Source of the DNA: Lysinibacillus contaminans
GTDB taxonomy: Bacteria > Bacillota > Bacilli > Bacillales_A > Planococcaceae
Direction of reading: 5' to 3'
Assembly (NCBI RefSeq): GCF_001278945.1
Contig: NZ_LGRV01000003.1
Span: 1,674,001-1,738,000 of the forward strand
DNA: 64,000 bases
The notes under the pieces were generated by a model, which worked only from the letters and a program-made list of their open reading frames with translations, made no database searches and had not been told where the DNA came from. Position numbers and translations under genes: made by a program. Positions 17,540 to 26,222 of the stretch are shown here, one piece after another (the first letter of the stretch is position 1; the number at the start of each line of letters is the position of its first letter).

Positions 17540-19012
17540 TCAATTTTCAAACCAATTTGTCGGGCTGACTTCTAAATTGATGTTTATTTGCTTCACTTCC
17601 GAAAATTCATCCAGACCGAAAGTTCCTAAACCACGACCGAGTCCGCTTTGCTTATATCCACCCCATGGCGCTTCGTTGTAAGCATTACCGTATGAATTAA
17701 TTGTTGTAATACCGGCTCTAATTTTTTTAATAACACGTAAAGCTTTAGCACCATCTTGAGAGAACACCCCAGCTGCAAGACCGTACGGCGTATCATTTGC
17801 GAGCTTAATAGCTTCCGCTTCATCTTTGAACTTTTGGACAACTAGCACTGGGCCGAATATTTCTTCTTGGACGATTCTCATATCAGGCGTTGTATCTACA
17901 AATATTGTCGGCTCAACAAAACAACCATTCTCAAGCCCACCACTTGTAATTCGTTTACCGCCACACGCTAATTTCGCCCCTTCATCGATGCCGATTTGAA
18001 TATAATTTAGCACTGAATTCATATGATCTTCACCGACAAGTGCACCCATTTGAGTTGACGGATCATCACCGCGACCTACACGTATATTTTTCGCTTTACT
18101 AACCAGACTTTCAACGAACTTATCATGAATACTTTCTTCAAGAAGTAATCGTGATCCTGAATTACATACTTGACCCGCATTTACAAATATTCCATAAAGC
18201 GCATAGTCTACTGCTGTTTCAAAATCTGCGTCAGCGAAGACGATATTCGGCGATTTACCACCTAATTCAAGTGCGACTTTCTTAATATTTCCTGATGCTG
18301 CTTTCATGATGGATCTGCCGACAGTTGTACTACCAGTGAAGGAAACCATATCGACTTTATCGCTTTCAGCCAATTCATTTCCGACAGTCGAACCTCCTCC
18401 TGTCACTAAATTCGCAACGCCCGCTGGAATACCTACTTCTTCCATAATTTCGAAGAGCTTGATAGTAGTGATTGGCGTTAACTCCGATGGCTTGAACACA
18501 ATCGTATTTCCTGCTGCAAGTGCAGGTGCAATTTTCCATGCCCCGGTCAATAATGGGAAATTCCAAGGCGCAATCAGACCACATACACCTACAGGTTCAC
18601 GGACAACAAGTGCCTGTACTGGATCGGAAACTGAATATGTTTGACCATTGGGTTTTGTGACAATACCGCCATAATAACGGAAGCAATTCACAGCATCCCC
18701 AATATCGAACTCTGCTTCTTTAAGTGGCTTTCCTGTATTCAACATTTCAAGTTCACTCAGCTCTGCTGTTTTTTCTTCAAGTTTATCTGCAATTTTGAAT
18801 AAATAAGATGCTCTTTCAGAAGCCGGCAAGTCTGACCAAACACCTGAATCAAATGCATTACGTGCTGCATCAATGGCATTACGCGTTTCTTCTACACTTG
18901 CTCTTGGTGCTTCTGCAATTGCTTCGTTATTAGCTGGATTGATGATATTGCGTTTTTCCCCGGTTACAGAATCAGACCATTTACCATTAATATACATTTT
19001 TAAGTTTAGCAT
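17540..19012 (-). CDS. NAD(P)-dependent aldehyde dehydrogenase
   Basis: 490 residues. NPANNE near the start, APWNFPLLTGAWKIAPALAAGN (Asn of the oxyanion hole), FTGSTTVG, ELGGKSPN with catalytic base E249, GQVCNSGSR with nucleophile C283, and EEIFGPV are present in order. Closest in style to betaine, aminobutyraldehyde or guanidinobutyraldehyde dehydrogenases. In this cluster it probably oxidises an aldehyde from polyamine or guanidino-compound breakdown to the acid used by the ureohydrolase (inference). AGGAGG lies nine bases before ATG. Confidence 0.93.
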   Translation of the reverse strand: MLNLKMYINGKWSDSVTGEKRNIINPANNEAIAEAPRASVEETRNAIDAARNAFDSGVWSDLPASERASYLFKIADKLEEKTAELSELEMLNTGKPLKEAEFDIGDAVNCFRYYGGIVTKPNGQTYSVSDPVQALVVREPVGVCGLIAPWNFPLLTGAWKIAPALAAGNTIVFKPSELTPITTIKLFEIMEEVGIPAGVANLVTGGGSTVGNELAESDKVDMVSFTGSTTVGRSIMKAASGNIKKVALELGGKSPNIVFADADFETAVDYALYGIFVNAGQVCNSGSRLLLEESIHDKFVESLVSKAKNIRVGRGDDPSTQMGALVGEDHMNSVLNYIQIGIDEGAKLACGGKRITSGGLENGCFVEPTIFVDTTPDMRIVQEEIFGPVLVVQKFKDEAEAIKLANDTPYGLAAGVFSQDGAKALRVIKKIRAGITTINSYGNAYNEAPWGGYKQSGLGRGLGTFGLDEFSEVKQININLEVSPTNWFEN

Positions 19013-19325
19013 TATAATAACCTCCTAATAAATTATCCTATTTTATCTAAATACATATTTAACCTATCCTACAAAACAAGAGATTACTATTAGTGTAGGA
19101 GTTGCAAAACCTTTTCAATAATGACGTCTCTATATCGATTAACTGGCAAAGAACTACATTCACCAGATAATCGTTCGTCATTTCATTTTCAACGCTTCCT
19201 ATTTTTCTTTTTCCCGAAAAAGCTGTCTTCATTTTCCAAATTCAGCCTTTTAGAATAGCCTCACCCCTTTCAATTGCCTATCCAACCTTCAATAGGGCCA
19301 TTCCCTGAAGGCCTTTACCTTTTCA
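19013..19325. other. Gap between permease and aldehyde dehydrogenase genes
   Basis: About 313 bases with no gene. It contains only a weak GGCC-based hairpin just after the permease stop. The length suggests the dehydrogenase genes may also have their own promoter, though none is clear. Confidence 0.3.
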
Positions 19326-20693
19326 TTACACGTCTTCCGCAAGAACTTGATCAGGAAGTATCTCCTGATCAAAACTGAACTCAGGCAACCCCTGTCTGAA
19401 AAACTTTGTCATATAAATTAGATACACCAAGCCAATTGCCATCCAGGTACCCCCAAGAATCAAGGCATCAAACTCTAAGTGAGACCATAGCCAAAGCGTA
19501 AATCCTGCGCCAATAAGAGGCATAATTAGATACCGCATGTATTCGATGAAAGAAGTACGCTTGCCATTTCGAATAAAATAATGGGCGATAACAGACAAAT
19601 TAACAGACGCGAACGCAATAAGCGCTCCAAAATTAATAAACTTAATGACTTGATCAAGAGTCAGTACGATACCGAGCAATGAAATGATTCCGATTACAAT
19701 AATTCCTGTTGACGGTGTTTTAAAACGTGAATGGATATGCCCAAATATTTTTTTAGGCAATACAGAATCTCGCCCCATGGCATACAGGACACGCGATCCG
19801 CTTGTCATCGAAGCCACCCCAGAAGAGAAATTCCCTAAAATTACCGCAGTTACAAATAAGGATTTGAACAAATTCCCGCCGACCAGATATACGACTTCCA
19901 TAGCTGCAGAATCTGTATTTTTAAATGAAAAGCCTGGGTGAACCAATTGTGCCAAATAGGCTGATCCGATATAGAGAACACCAATTGTCACCAACATGAT
20001 GATAATTGCTCTTGGAATAGTTTTTTCAGGATTGATTGTTTCTTCAGACAACGTAGTAAGAGAGTCAAAGCCAAGAAAACTGAAACAAAGAATGGACGCT
20101 CCTGCCAAAATCACAGGCAATTCGACATCTGCATTGAACAAAGGCTCAATTGAGAAAATCGTTCCTGCTCCTACACCAGCCAATAAACTTTTGATTGTCA
20201 AAATCCAGAAAATACAAACAAAAATGACTTGAGCAATAACGAAAATCTTTCCAGTGGATGCACTGAACTTAACACCCAAGATGCTAGGTATTACGATTGT
20301 TGTAGTTAATAGAACAATCCACATGGCGTGAGGGATTCCAGGGAACACTGCATGTAAAAAAACAGAAGACATTAAGCAAGTGACCATAGGAGTCAACATA
20401 TAATCCAACATGATTGTCCAACCGATCAGAAACCCCATTTGTGGATTAATTGATTTTTGTGTGAATGTATAAGCTGAACCAGCGATAGGAAATGCTTTTG
20501 CCATCTTCCCATAACTAAATGCGGTGAACAGGATTGCAAGAAAGGCGATGAGATATGCCCCCATGATGACACCTTGCGAAGTGACAGTAGCGATTCCATA
20601 GGTATTGAAGAATACCATCGGGTTATTCCATGCAATCCCTAAGAATACAACCTGAGACAAAGTCAGTGTACGCATTAACGTTTGTCGTTCCAT
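19326..20693 (-). CDS. APC-family amino acid/polyamine permease
   Basis: 455 residues from ATG 20693, twelve hydrophobic segments, with the APC hallmarks GIAWNNP (helix 1), FPIAGSAYTFTQ, and FSFLGFDSLTTLSEETINPEKTIPRAI. It imports an amino acid, amine or guanidino compound. The frame extends to 20849 but only 20693 has a ribosome site (GGGGGA). First gene of the cluster leading to aldehyde dehydrogenase, alcohol dehydrogenase and ureohydrolase, so it is the likely uptake step for the shared substrate. Confidence 0.9.
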   Translation of the reverse strand: MERQTLMRTLTLSQVVFLGIAWNNPMVFFNTYGIATVTSQGVIMGAYLIAFLAILFTAFSYGKMAKAFPIAGSAYTFTQKSINPQMGFLIGWTIMLDYMLTPMVTCLMSSVFLHAVFPGIPHAMWIVLLTTTIVIPSILGVKFSASTGKIFVIAQVIFVCIFWILTIKSLLAGVGAGTIFSIEPLFNADVELPVILAGASILCFSFLGFDSLTTLSEETINPEKTIPRAIIIMLVTIGVLYIGSAYLAQLVHPGFSFKNTDSAAMEVVYLVGGNLFKSLFVTAVILGNFSSGVASMTSGSRVLYAMGRDSVLPKKIFGHIHSRFKTPSTGIIVIGIISLLGIVLTLDQVIKFINFGALIAFASVNLSVIAHYFIRNGKRTSFIEYMRYLIMPLIGAGFTLWLWSHLEFDALILGGTWMAIGLVYLIYMTKFFRQGLPEFSFDQEILPDQVLAEDV

Positions 20694-20759
20694 AATAGAT
20701 CCCCCATCCACTTTGATAATTCGAATCTTCAGAAGATTCACTTTTGTGATAATATTGAC

Positions 20760-20788
20760 TATAAAGGTTTTTGTTACACAAAGGTCAA
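20760..20788 (-). promoter_or_regulatory. SigA-like promoter of the permease gene
   Basis: On the minus strand TTGACC, 17 bases, TTTATA, ending about 65 bases before the permease ATG. The -35 is good and the -10 fair. Confidence 0.4.
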
Positions 20789-20969
20789 TAACAAGATTAC
20801 GATTATTTATAGCGAAAAAACGACATAGAGAATCGAAAGTCGCAATCAAACTTTTGTTATTTTTTATTACCTTTTTTTAACAATGTAGAAAAACAACTCA
20901 TTCAATAGTTGGATTTCATTTCCACCTGCATGATGTGTGTCAGTTATTTGTTGTTTTGTATGAACAACA

Positions 20970-21019
20970 AATAAAGGATCAAGTATATTAGCCCGGCCTA
21001 ATATACTTGATCCTTTATT
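20970..21019. terminator. Very long perfect hairpin
   Basis: 22-base perfect arms (20970-20991 and 20998-21019, AATAAAGGATCAAG... / ...CTTGATCCTTTATT) around CCCGGC. Stem length exceeds a usual terminator. It lies 180 bases after the stop of the 187-residue gene and ahead of the permease promoter, in the gene-free stretch 20694-21198, and probably insulates the two units. Confidence 0.6.
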
Positions 21020-21198
21020 ATTTAAAATACTAATATAATTGTTATTCAAGATAAGTACCCACTCATGCAATATATTTTGGGGCTACTTGACGTTTTCTTT
21101 AATAGTTCTTAATCATTATTTAGCCAAGGTATAGCCGGAGGTTGTCGTAGTGGAGAATGTGATAAATGATTGGCACTATCTCTATTATAGTGAGACCC

Positions 21199-21762
21199 CT
21201 AAATTAACATAAATTCAATTTCTCTTACTTTCCCTTCATTAAGCCAAAAACGAATATACCTTTTAGAATCTCTATCAACATAGGCAATAAATTCTCCCAT
21301 TCCCATATCACGACCTTCATAATATGATTCACCATATTTATTAATTACGGTATCTTTACTGTCTGAAACTTTTATGTGTTTGCTTGTTTCATCAAGAAGG
21401 GATATAGTGCGGAAAAATTTAATTTTGTTGCTTTTGTCTGCACCAATAGAAACATCATTTCCGTTAACATAATTGGGGTACTTCACATTTTCTCCCTTTG
21501 TAAAATGGGTATTAGGATTTTCCTTAATATATTCTTTAAGTGATTTTTCCAGTTCAATATTCCTGATAATTTCTATACTTAAATCTGTGTCTTTCACGAA
21601 GTGGTAATTCCTCTCAAATAACAACCAGGCTCCTATTCCTAAAATTAACAAGAAAGGTATAGATAAAAGTAAAAGGGAAACTTTTTTATTTTCTTTAAAT
21701 ATAAATATCGCAATAACCACCTTAATGACACAGACAAATAAGACTAAAATAGTCAATTTCAC
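21199..21762 (-). CDS. Hypothetical protein with two N-terminal membrane helices
   Basis: 187 residues: hydrophobic segments at about 2-22 and 28-50, then a soluble 135-residue domain with alternating charged strands and a late GRDMGMGEFIAYVDRDSKRYIRFWLNEGKVREIEF strand pair. Start is GTG at 21762 behind TTAGGGG. The soluble part resembles small outer-facing beta domains of unknown function; no family is recognised. Stands alone. Confidence 0.55.
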   Translation of the reverse strand: MKLTILVLFVCVIKVVIAIFIFKENKKVSLLLLSIPFLLILGIGAWLLFERNYHFVKDTDLSIEIIRNIELEKSLKEYIKENPNTHFTKGENVKYPNYVNGNDVSIGADKSNKIKFFRTISLLDETSKHIKVSDSKDTVINKYGESYYEGRDMGMGEFIAYVDRDSKRYIRFWLNEGKVREIEFMLI

Positions 21763-21908
21763 ACCCCTAATTAAAAGACAAATGTTTAAGATTTTTAGAT
21801 TCGTTTCAAGATGAAATATTCATGTTTGTGCATAGAATACCAATCACGAAATTGATTCATCTAGTTTTTTTATAACCAATTCGCATTGAACATGCTGCAG
21901 CTATTCCA

Positions 21909-22442
21909 TCACACTGCTTTCTTTTTAGAAAACCCTGTGAAAATAAAACAGGAAACACCCGCAACCGTTGCGATAAATACACCTACCATTAATCCAAGCC
22001 CTTTCATAAAAGTATCTTCACCTGGATAGGAAGGTTCAAGTGTCCAAGACCAATACATAAACACCAAAGACAAAAGCACATAAAAACTACTTCCGATAGC
22101 CCCCATCTTCAAACGATTTCTATTTGTACTTTGCCATGCTTTATGGATGATACTCCACACAACGAAGCTCCCTATGATAGCAAAAACGATGACTAGCAAA
22201 AGAATAAATGGGATTGAGAAATTCATCAACATATAAAGTAGAAAACCAGTCGATAAAAACAGCGTTGCATTCATAACGAATAAAAACATTCCAGCGTACC
22301 AATGATTTTTAAACCACACAGCATTTTTCAACTTATGCACCAATTTGTTATTTTCGCCAAGCATGTCTATGATTGGCCTTTTACTAAAAACCATTAAGAG
22401 CACGCCAAAAAGCGCAATTATTAAAAACAAACTCAAAGACAT
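21909..22442 (-). CDS. Multi-helix membrane protein linked to a YozG-type regulator
   Basis: 177 residues with about five hydrophobic segments (2-20, 46-68, 72-98, 118-136, 146-170). GGAGGGAAGAA precedes the ATG, 29 bases after the regulator gene stop. No family is recognised. By position it is the third gene of an operon with a DUF2975 protein and an XRE regulator. Confidence 0.6.
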   Translation of the reverse strand: MSLSLFLIIALFGVLLMVFSKRPIIDMLGENNKLVHKLKNAVWFKNHWYAGMFLFVMNATLFLSTGFLLYMLMNFSIPFILLLVIVFAIIGSFVVWSIIHKAWQSTNRNRLKMGAIGSSFYVLLSLVFMYWSWTLEPSYPGEDTFMKGLGLMVGVFIATVAGVSCFIFTGFSKKKAV

Positions 22443-22471
22443 TTCTTCCCTCCTCCCTCTTGTAATTAGTC

Positions 22472-22687
22472 CTATTCATCAACATCGTTTCTGTATTCTA
22501 GAATATCACCTGGCTGGCAGTCCAAAGCCTTACAGATTGCCTCTAGCGTTGAAAATCGTATGGCTTTTGCCTTTCCATTTTTTAATATTGAAAGGTTCGC
22601 CATCGTGATGCCCACTCTCTCCGACAGTTCGGTTACACTCATTTTTCTTTTCGCTAGCATCACATCTACATTCACAATAATTGCCAC
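22472..22687 (-). CDS. Small XRE/Cro-type regulator (YozG-like)
   Basis: 71 residues, almost entirely one helix-turn-helix domain: LAKRKMSVTELSERVGITMANLSILKNGKAKAIRFSTLEAICKALDCQPGDILEY. This is the pattern of YozG-like regulators that are encoded next to DUF2975 membrane proteins in Bacillus. Start is GTG at 22687 after GAGGTGA. It begins ten bases after the DUF2975 stop, so it is co-transcribed with it and likely controls the operon. Confidence 0.85.
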   Translation of the reverse strand: MAIIVNVDVMLAKRKMSVTELSERVGITMANLSILKNGKAKAIRFSTLEAICKALDCQPGDILEYRNDVDE

Positions 22688-22696
22688 TTTATCACC

Positions 22697-23173
22697 TCAG
22701 ATTGTCAAATCATTCTCTGCTTTTATTTCGAGTGCACTTTTTAACAATTCCTGAAGAACCGCTGCAAAAAACGCAATAACAAGTGTTGCAAATATAATGA
22801 CTAAACCAATTATTGCAATGCCAGGATGCAATGCATTTTGAAGTACAAGTACAATCATCCCGATTGCATATAAGACATTTATTGCAATTGCATAGTTCTT
22901 TATTTGTCCCAACGACATGACCGACCGTGTCGAAAAAGCATTTTCACTATCGATGTACTTTAATAACTTCCACGCTTGAAACAGCGCAAGGAAAAATGGA
23001 ATTGCCGTAATATTCAGACCTACAAGTACAGGCAATCTCAAATATGCGAACTCTGGATTCATCTCCGCTGTGTCATTCGCTAACCACGGTAACCACAATG
23101 TACACAATGCGAGAACAATCATCCCCATAATCACAATGGCGACCTTTAAAAAAGTTGTTGTACCTTGCCTCAT
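22697..23173 (-). CDS. DUF2975 membrane protein (YoaS-like)
   Basis: 158 residues and four hydrophobic segments (about 9-28, 46-66, 93-113, 122-146). The central FQAWKLLKYIDSENAFSTRSVMSLGQIKNYAI segment is the typical DUF2975 loop. The family pairs with a small XRE regulator exactly as here (yoaS-yozG in B. subtilis, from memory). GAGGTGC precedes the ATG. Function is unknown. Confidence 0.82.
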   Translation of the reverse strand: MRQGTTTFLKVAIVIMGMIVLALCTLWLPWLANDTAEMNPEFAYLRLPVLVGLNITAIPFFLALFQAWKLLKYIDSENAFSTRSVMSLGQIKNYAIAINVLYAIGMIVLVLQNALHPGIAIIGLVIIFATLVIAFFAAVLQELLKSALEIKAENDLTI

Positions 23174-23263
23174 AAAAGCACCTCACTTTTTGATTTATAT
23201 CTAAATCATAGCGTTATATTTATCGAATATCAATAAATATTTATTGAATCGCATCTTTCTATG

Positions 23264-23362
23264 TAGCTATTTTCGCAAAGACTGTTGCTAAACAAAATCA
23301 TATTGAAAACACAAAAACAGAGTTAAATCTACAAGCGTAGAAATTAACTCTGTTCTTTTATA
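23264..23362 (+). repeat. Dispersed hairpin repeat R2, copy b
   Basis: AGCTATTTTCGCAAAGACTG then TGTTGCTAAACAAAATCATA, then a hairpin CAGAGTTAAATCTAC / GTAGAxxTTAACTCTG. About 80 percent alike, by eye, to copy a at 8131 over the first 35 bases, with the hairpin arms changed in a compensatory way. Confidence 0.6.
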
Positions 23363-23461
23363 TTTCGCAAACTGGGTATTTAACTGAAGTCCTTTACCAG
23401 TTGAAATACTACTACTTTAAATAATTTATGCAATTCGCTTGTATTGGATAAAAAATTAATG

Positions 23462-23685
23462 CTATTTGTTCAAAATCTGTTTCTTCTTCAAACTCAAATT
23501 CTTAACTTCTCCATTTGAAAATTTCAACTTCAATGAGCCATTTCCAATTTCATTTACTACTTCAGATAATTGTCCCAAAGCAACTATAAAGGAACCTCTT
23601 TTACTAAAAATTGCTCACCAAACCATAGCTCATTTTCTTTTAGGAACACTTTATAGTACTTATTTCTCGTAAAATATTTTCTCAA
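23462..23685 (-). pseudogene. Frameshifted small protein gene
   Basis: Two frames join into one protein-like sequence: L-R-K-Y-F-T ... KVFLKENELWFGEQFLVK, then after a one-base shift near 23590 GSFIVALGQLSEVVNE-IGNGSLKLKFSNGEVKNLSL to a stop at 23462. The second half reads like a small pleckstrin-like beta domain. The shift disrupts the frame, so it should be inactive. Confidence 0.45.
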
Positions 23686-23734
23686 TCACATAATATGAAT
23701 GCATCTAAATACTCCGTTAAATAAAATTTCATCC

Positions 23735-23836
23735 TCAATTTTGCGTTACAATCTTCAACAGGGTACTTTTTCCAGTGCCGTTTATTCCAATCAGACCAAT
23801 GATTTCTCCTTGGTTAATTCTCTCCCCGATCTTTCC
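23735..23836 (-). pseudogene. Fragment of an ABC transporter ATPase gene
   Basis: Directly after the stop of the 24187 gene, the frame reads ...ERINQGEIIGLIGINGTGKST-LLKIV, a canonical Walker A, then stops. A shifted frame continues with DEILFNGV, the strand that follows Walker A at a distance in intact ATPases. This is an internally deleted and frameshifted remnant. With 23462-23685 it fills the gene-free stretch 23174-23836. Confidence 0.6.
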
Positions 23837-24187
23837 TTATGAAAAATCCTTTTTATATTGGACGGCCATGTAAATTCCACCAGCTAAAATTGCTAGCGCA
23901 TATTTGAACAAGAAAAAAATGTTCCACATATAGTCATTAGGAAAAATCATGTCACATAGAATAATGGCCAACAGCATATAGTAACTACTTTTCAAAAAGA
24001 TTTTATTTGTCCGCTCGTCGTCTTGCCCAATTTTCTTATAAAATACATAGGCAAAAATCGCACTACCAATAAGCAGTAAAAAACCAACTCCAACGAGAAT
24101 ATTCCAATTTCCCGTAGATTGTTCAGCCCAGGACTTTAAAGGGTAAAAAATTGCGTTAGGAATATCTGAGATCGACTTAATTTCCAT
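23837..24187 (-). CDS. DUF2178/DUF3796-like membrane protein
   Basis: 116 residues from ATG 24187 (an in-frame ATG at 24208 lies inside the upstream gene and has poorer spacing to AAAGGA). Three to four hydrophobic segments with a conserved-looking GQDDERTNKIFLKSSYYML loop, the D-E-R-x-x-K-I motif often seen in small membrane proteins encoded beside XRE regulators. The gene start overlaps the end of the regulator by 11 bases, so the pair is coupled. Function unknown. Confidence 0.65.
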   Translation of the reverse strand: MEIKSISDIPNAIFYPLKSWAEQSTGNWNILVGVGFLLLIGSAIFAYVFYKKIGQDDERTNKIFLKSSYYMLLAIILCDMIFPNDYMWNIFFLFKYALAILAGGIYMAVQYKKDFS

Positions 24188-24416
24188 TTTGATCATTTCC
24201 TTTCTCATAAGTAAAAATATCGTTTACATCAACATTAAAAAAGTCAGCAATTCGAAAAGCCAACAGCAGAGTCGGAACATAATTTCCTTTTTCCATTACA
24301 AAGATGGTTTGTTTGGAAACCCCGACTTTCTCAGCTAATTCTTGCTGAGACATTCTGGCAAGTACACGATATTCATAAACCTTATTTGATATCGAATCAC
24401 CAAAATCTTTCTTCAT
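24177..24416 (-). CDS. XRE-family transcriptional regulator
   Basis: 79 residues from the ATG at 24416, six bases after AGAGGTG; the frame reaches further to 24437 but without a ribosome site. The helix-turn-helix is textbook: VLARMSQQELAEKVGVSKQTIFVMEKGNYVPTLLLAFRIADFFNVDVNDIF (about residues 14-64). A typical repressor of its own small operon with the downstream membrane protein. Confidence 0.9.
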   Translation of the reverse strand: MKKDFGDSISNKVYEYRVLARMSQQELAEKVGVSKQTIFVMEKGNYVPTLLLAFRIADFFNVDVNDIFTYEKGNDQNGN

Positions 24417-24545
24417 GACCATCACCTCTTGAATCAAATTATAAACTCACTTCATACAAAAAGTAAAGTTAACTTATACAAAATAATAAAATACTTTTAT
24501 TTTTAATAATATTAATTTGATTTAACAAAAGCCAGAATGCAGAAA

Positions 24546-24578
24546 GAACCTGACGAAAATCATGATTCCGTCAGGTTC
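24546..24578 (-). terminator. Terminator of the 22-residue micro-ORF unit
   Basis: GAACCTGACG / CGTCAGGTTC stem with an inner ATCATGAT palindrome. On the minus strand it is followed by TTTCTG. It sits 48 bases after the micro-ORF stop. Confidence 0.65.
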
Positions 24579-24625
24579 ACATATCAATATGGTGTAATTT
24601 ATGGTTTTTGGTGGTGTAAAAACGG

Positions 24626-24694
24626 TTAGAGTGGTGCAATCGGGTGATAATATTCTTCAATAAGGTCACGCCAAGTTTCATTTTCATTCATCAT
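24626..24694 (-). CDS. 22-residue micro-ORF with ribosome site and terminator
   Basis: M-M-N-E-N-E-T-W-R-D-L-I-E-E-Y-Y-H-P-I-A-P-L, stop. The double ATG (24694, 24691) is preceded by AGAGGTG at good spacing, and a terminator follows, so a complete small transcription unit is present. The peptide is acidic and amphipathic, with aromatic residues in the centre; it is not membrane-like. No known family is recognised. It could also be the 5' end of a lost gene. Confidence 0.4.
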   Translation of the reverse strand: MMNENETWRDLIEEYYHPIAPL

Positions 24695-25182
24695 CTAACA
24701 CCTCTAAATTACATATTACTAATTATAATACTATTTCTTATTAAATAACCTGCATTATTCGTAAAAAAGCCTCTCGAGTTATGATAGATACGCCTTGTTA
24801 GTTCAATAAATAAAGAGCTGCCTTAGCAACTAACGGGGGCGGTTCAGAAGTACAAAACTTAAATTAACATCATAAATAGCAATGAAATTAGCATCAAAAT
24901 CGAACCATATTTAACATTATAAAAAGCACAATAAAAGGCATCGGTCAATAACCGCTGCCTTTTTGAACATTTTCTTTCTGGTAGATGAAAAATTTATTAA
25001 GCCGAATAGTAGTCCCGTCAGATTTATTCGGATTTACAACGATAAGCAAAGAAATGTCCCAAAACGACGCTTTGGGAAGGTTATACTTCAACTTTCGGAA
25101 CTTCTACCAATTAATTTCGTTACTCTCAGGAGTGGAAATTGTTGTAGAATATGTAATTTATTTTCGAAAGAGGGAATCTACG
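24695..25182. other. Gap with degenerate cassette-like repeat
   Basis: Contains TTGTTAGTTCAATAAATAAAGAGCTGCC ... GCAACTAACGGGGGCGG in two blocks at about 24795-24845, resembling the type 2 3' elements. An in-frame extension of the next gene begins at ATG 24985, but its ribosome site is poor. Confidence 0.35.
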
Positions 25183-26013
25183 GTGACAAAAACTAAATGG
25201 GGATTGACCTTATTAGGGGCAATGGATCTGATACTTATTGTTATGCATTTTGCAGATTATTTCATTCTTTTCTTGAAACCATCGGGTTATTTGATTCCTT
25301 TGGGAATTAATATTGTTGTTTTATCCGTAATCGGGTTACGTTCGGGATTTCCAAAAATACTGATAATTATTAGCGTTTTCGTTAGTATGCCTATAATATT
25401 GTTTTATGTTTTTATGATTTTGTTGTTGGATAATAATTATACCAAAATAGACTCCCCCTATAACCGGCAATCGCTGGTTATTGAGTATCGACACGCTACG
25501 TTAGGTGAAACAACTTATTTTTATAATTTTTACAAAACAATGTTCGGTTTTGTTGGCAAACGCCTTGATGACCAATCAATTACAATGATGATTCCAGCGA
25601 GGGATCATCCATTCGGTATCGATGCCGAAGGTGCTTTGGGATTGGGGAATGAAAATTGGATTACTGCAAATGCCGTTCGCTTTTTTACTTGGCAAGGGAT
25701 GAAGGATGTATATTTAAATTCATCACAATCATCATTTGATCAGGATAATACCAAAAAAGTTATTGAAGAGTTTATAAAGATGGACAAGAATAAGGAAGAT
25801 GGACAAACAATTAAAGTAAATGGAAACCTACTTACAATACGCTATGACAGGCTGTCTAATCAAAATTGGATCGAAGTAACCAATAAAAATGATAAAGGAG
25901 CAATTCCTAGACAACAATGCTCCCGTATTATGCCGAATAAGGAACAAGGTTTTTATGTGTTGGAAGAATGTACACACCAATGGGAATATCCTTTGTATCC
26001 TATGACGGAATAA
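25183..26013 (+). CDS. Hypothetical membrane protein
   Basis: 276 residues from a GTG at 25183 with GAGGG at proper spacing; the frame extends upstream to an ATG at 24985 whose extra 66 residues look unlike a real N-terminus. Three to four hydrophobic segments (about 5-25, 30-50, 52-72, 78-98 of this start) are followed by a soluble domain of about 170 residues rich in charged and aromatic residues (RHATLGETTYFYNFYKTMFGFVGKRL; NWITANAVRFFTWQG). No family is recognised. A cassette-like repeat starts 20 bases after the stop. Confidence 0.55.
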   Translation: MTKTKWGLTLLGAMDLILIVMHFADYFILFLKPSGYLIPLGINIVVLSVIGLRSGFPKILIIISVFVSMPIILFYVFMILLLDNNYTKIDSPYNRQSLVIEYRHATLGETTYFYNFYKTMFGFVGKRLDDQSITMMIPARDHPFGIDAEGALGLGNENWITANAVRFFTWQGMKDVYLNSSQSSFDQDNTKKVIEEFIKMDKNKEDGQTIKVNGNLLTIRYDRLSNQNWIEVTNKNDKGAIPRQQCSRIMPNKEQGFYVLEECTHQWEYPLYPMTE

Positions 26014-26032
26014 GCTTAACTTTCTTCTTCAA

Positions 26033-26125
26033 ATAATGGAGGATTCAGTGCAAAAGGGATTTATAAAGTATACAAACTAAACCTAATAAACGTTCCCAAA
26101 TAAGACTTTGGTGACTCTACGAGGA
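26033..26125 (+). repeat. 3' cassette-like element, type 1, copy C
   Basis: GGATTCAGTGCAAAAGGGATTTATAA, then AACCTAATAAACGTTCCCAAA and TAAGACTTTGGTGACTCTAC. It shares these ordered blocks with copies B (26951) and A (27748), each directly 3' of a single gene. Confidence 0.6.
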
Positions 26126-26222
26126 CCACGCTTTTTGTACATTTTTTACACATACTGTATAATTTAGAATTAGAATATTTAACTTTGAGTATTTCTAAAG
26201 AATTATTTTAGGAGGGGGAAAT

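Noticed and set aside
20867-21070. 67-residue minus frame across the 22-bp hairpin
   Set aside because: Reads through a perfect hairpin and lacks a ribosome site.
21150-21190. Sigma-54 promoter (TGGCAC...)
   Set aside because: TGGCAC is present but the TTGCA element at proper spacing is not.
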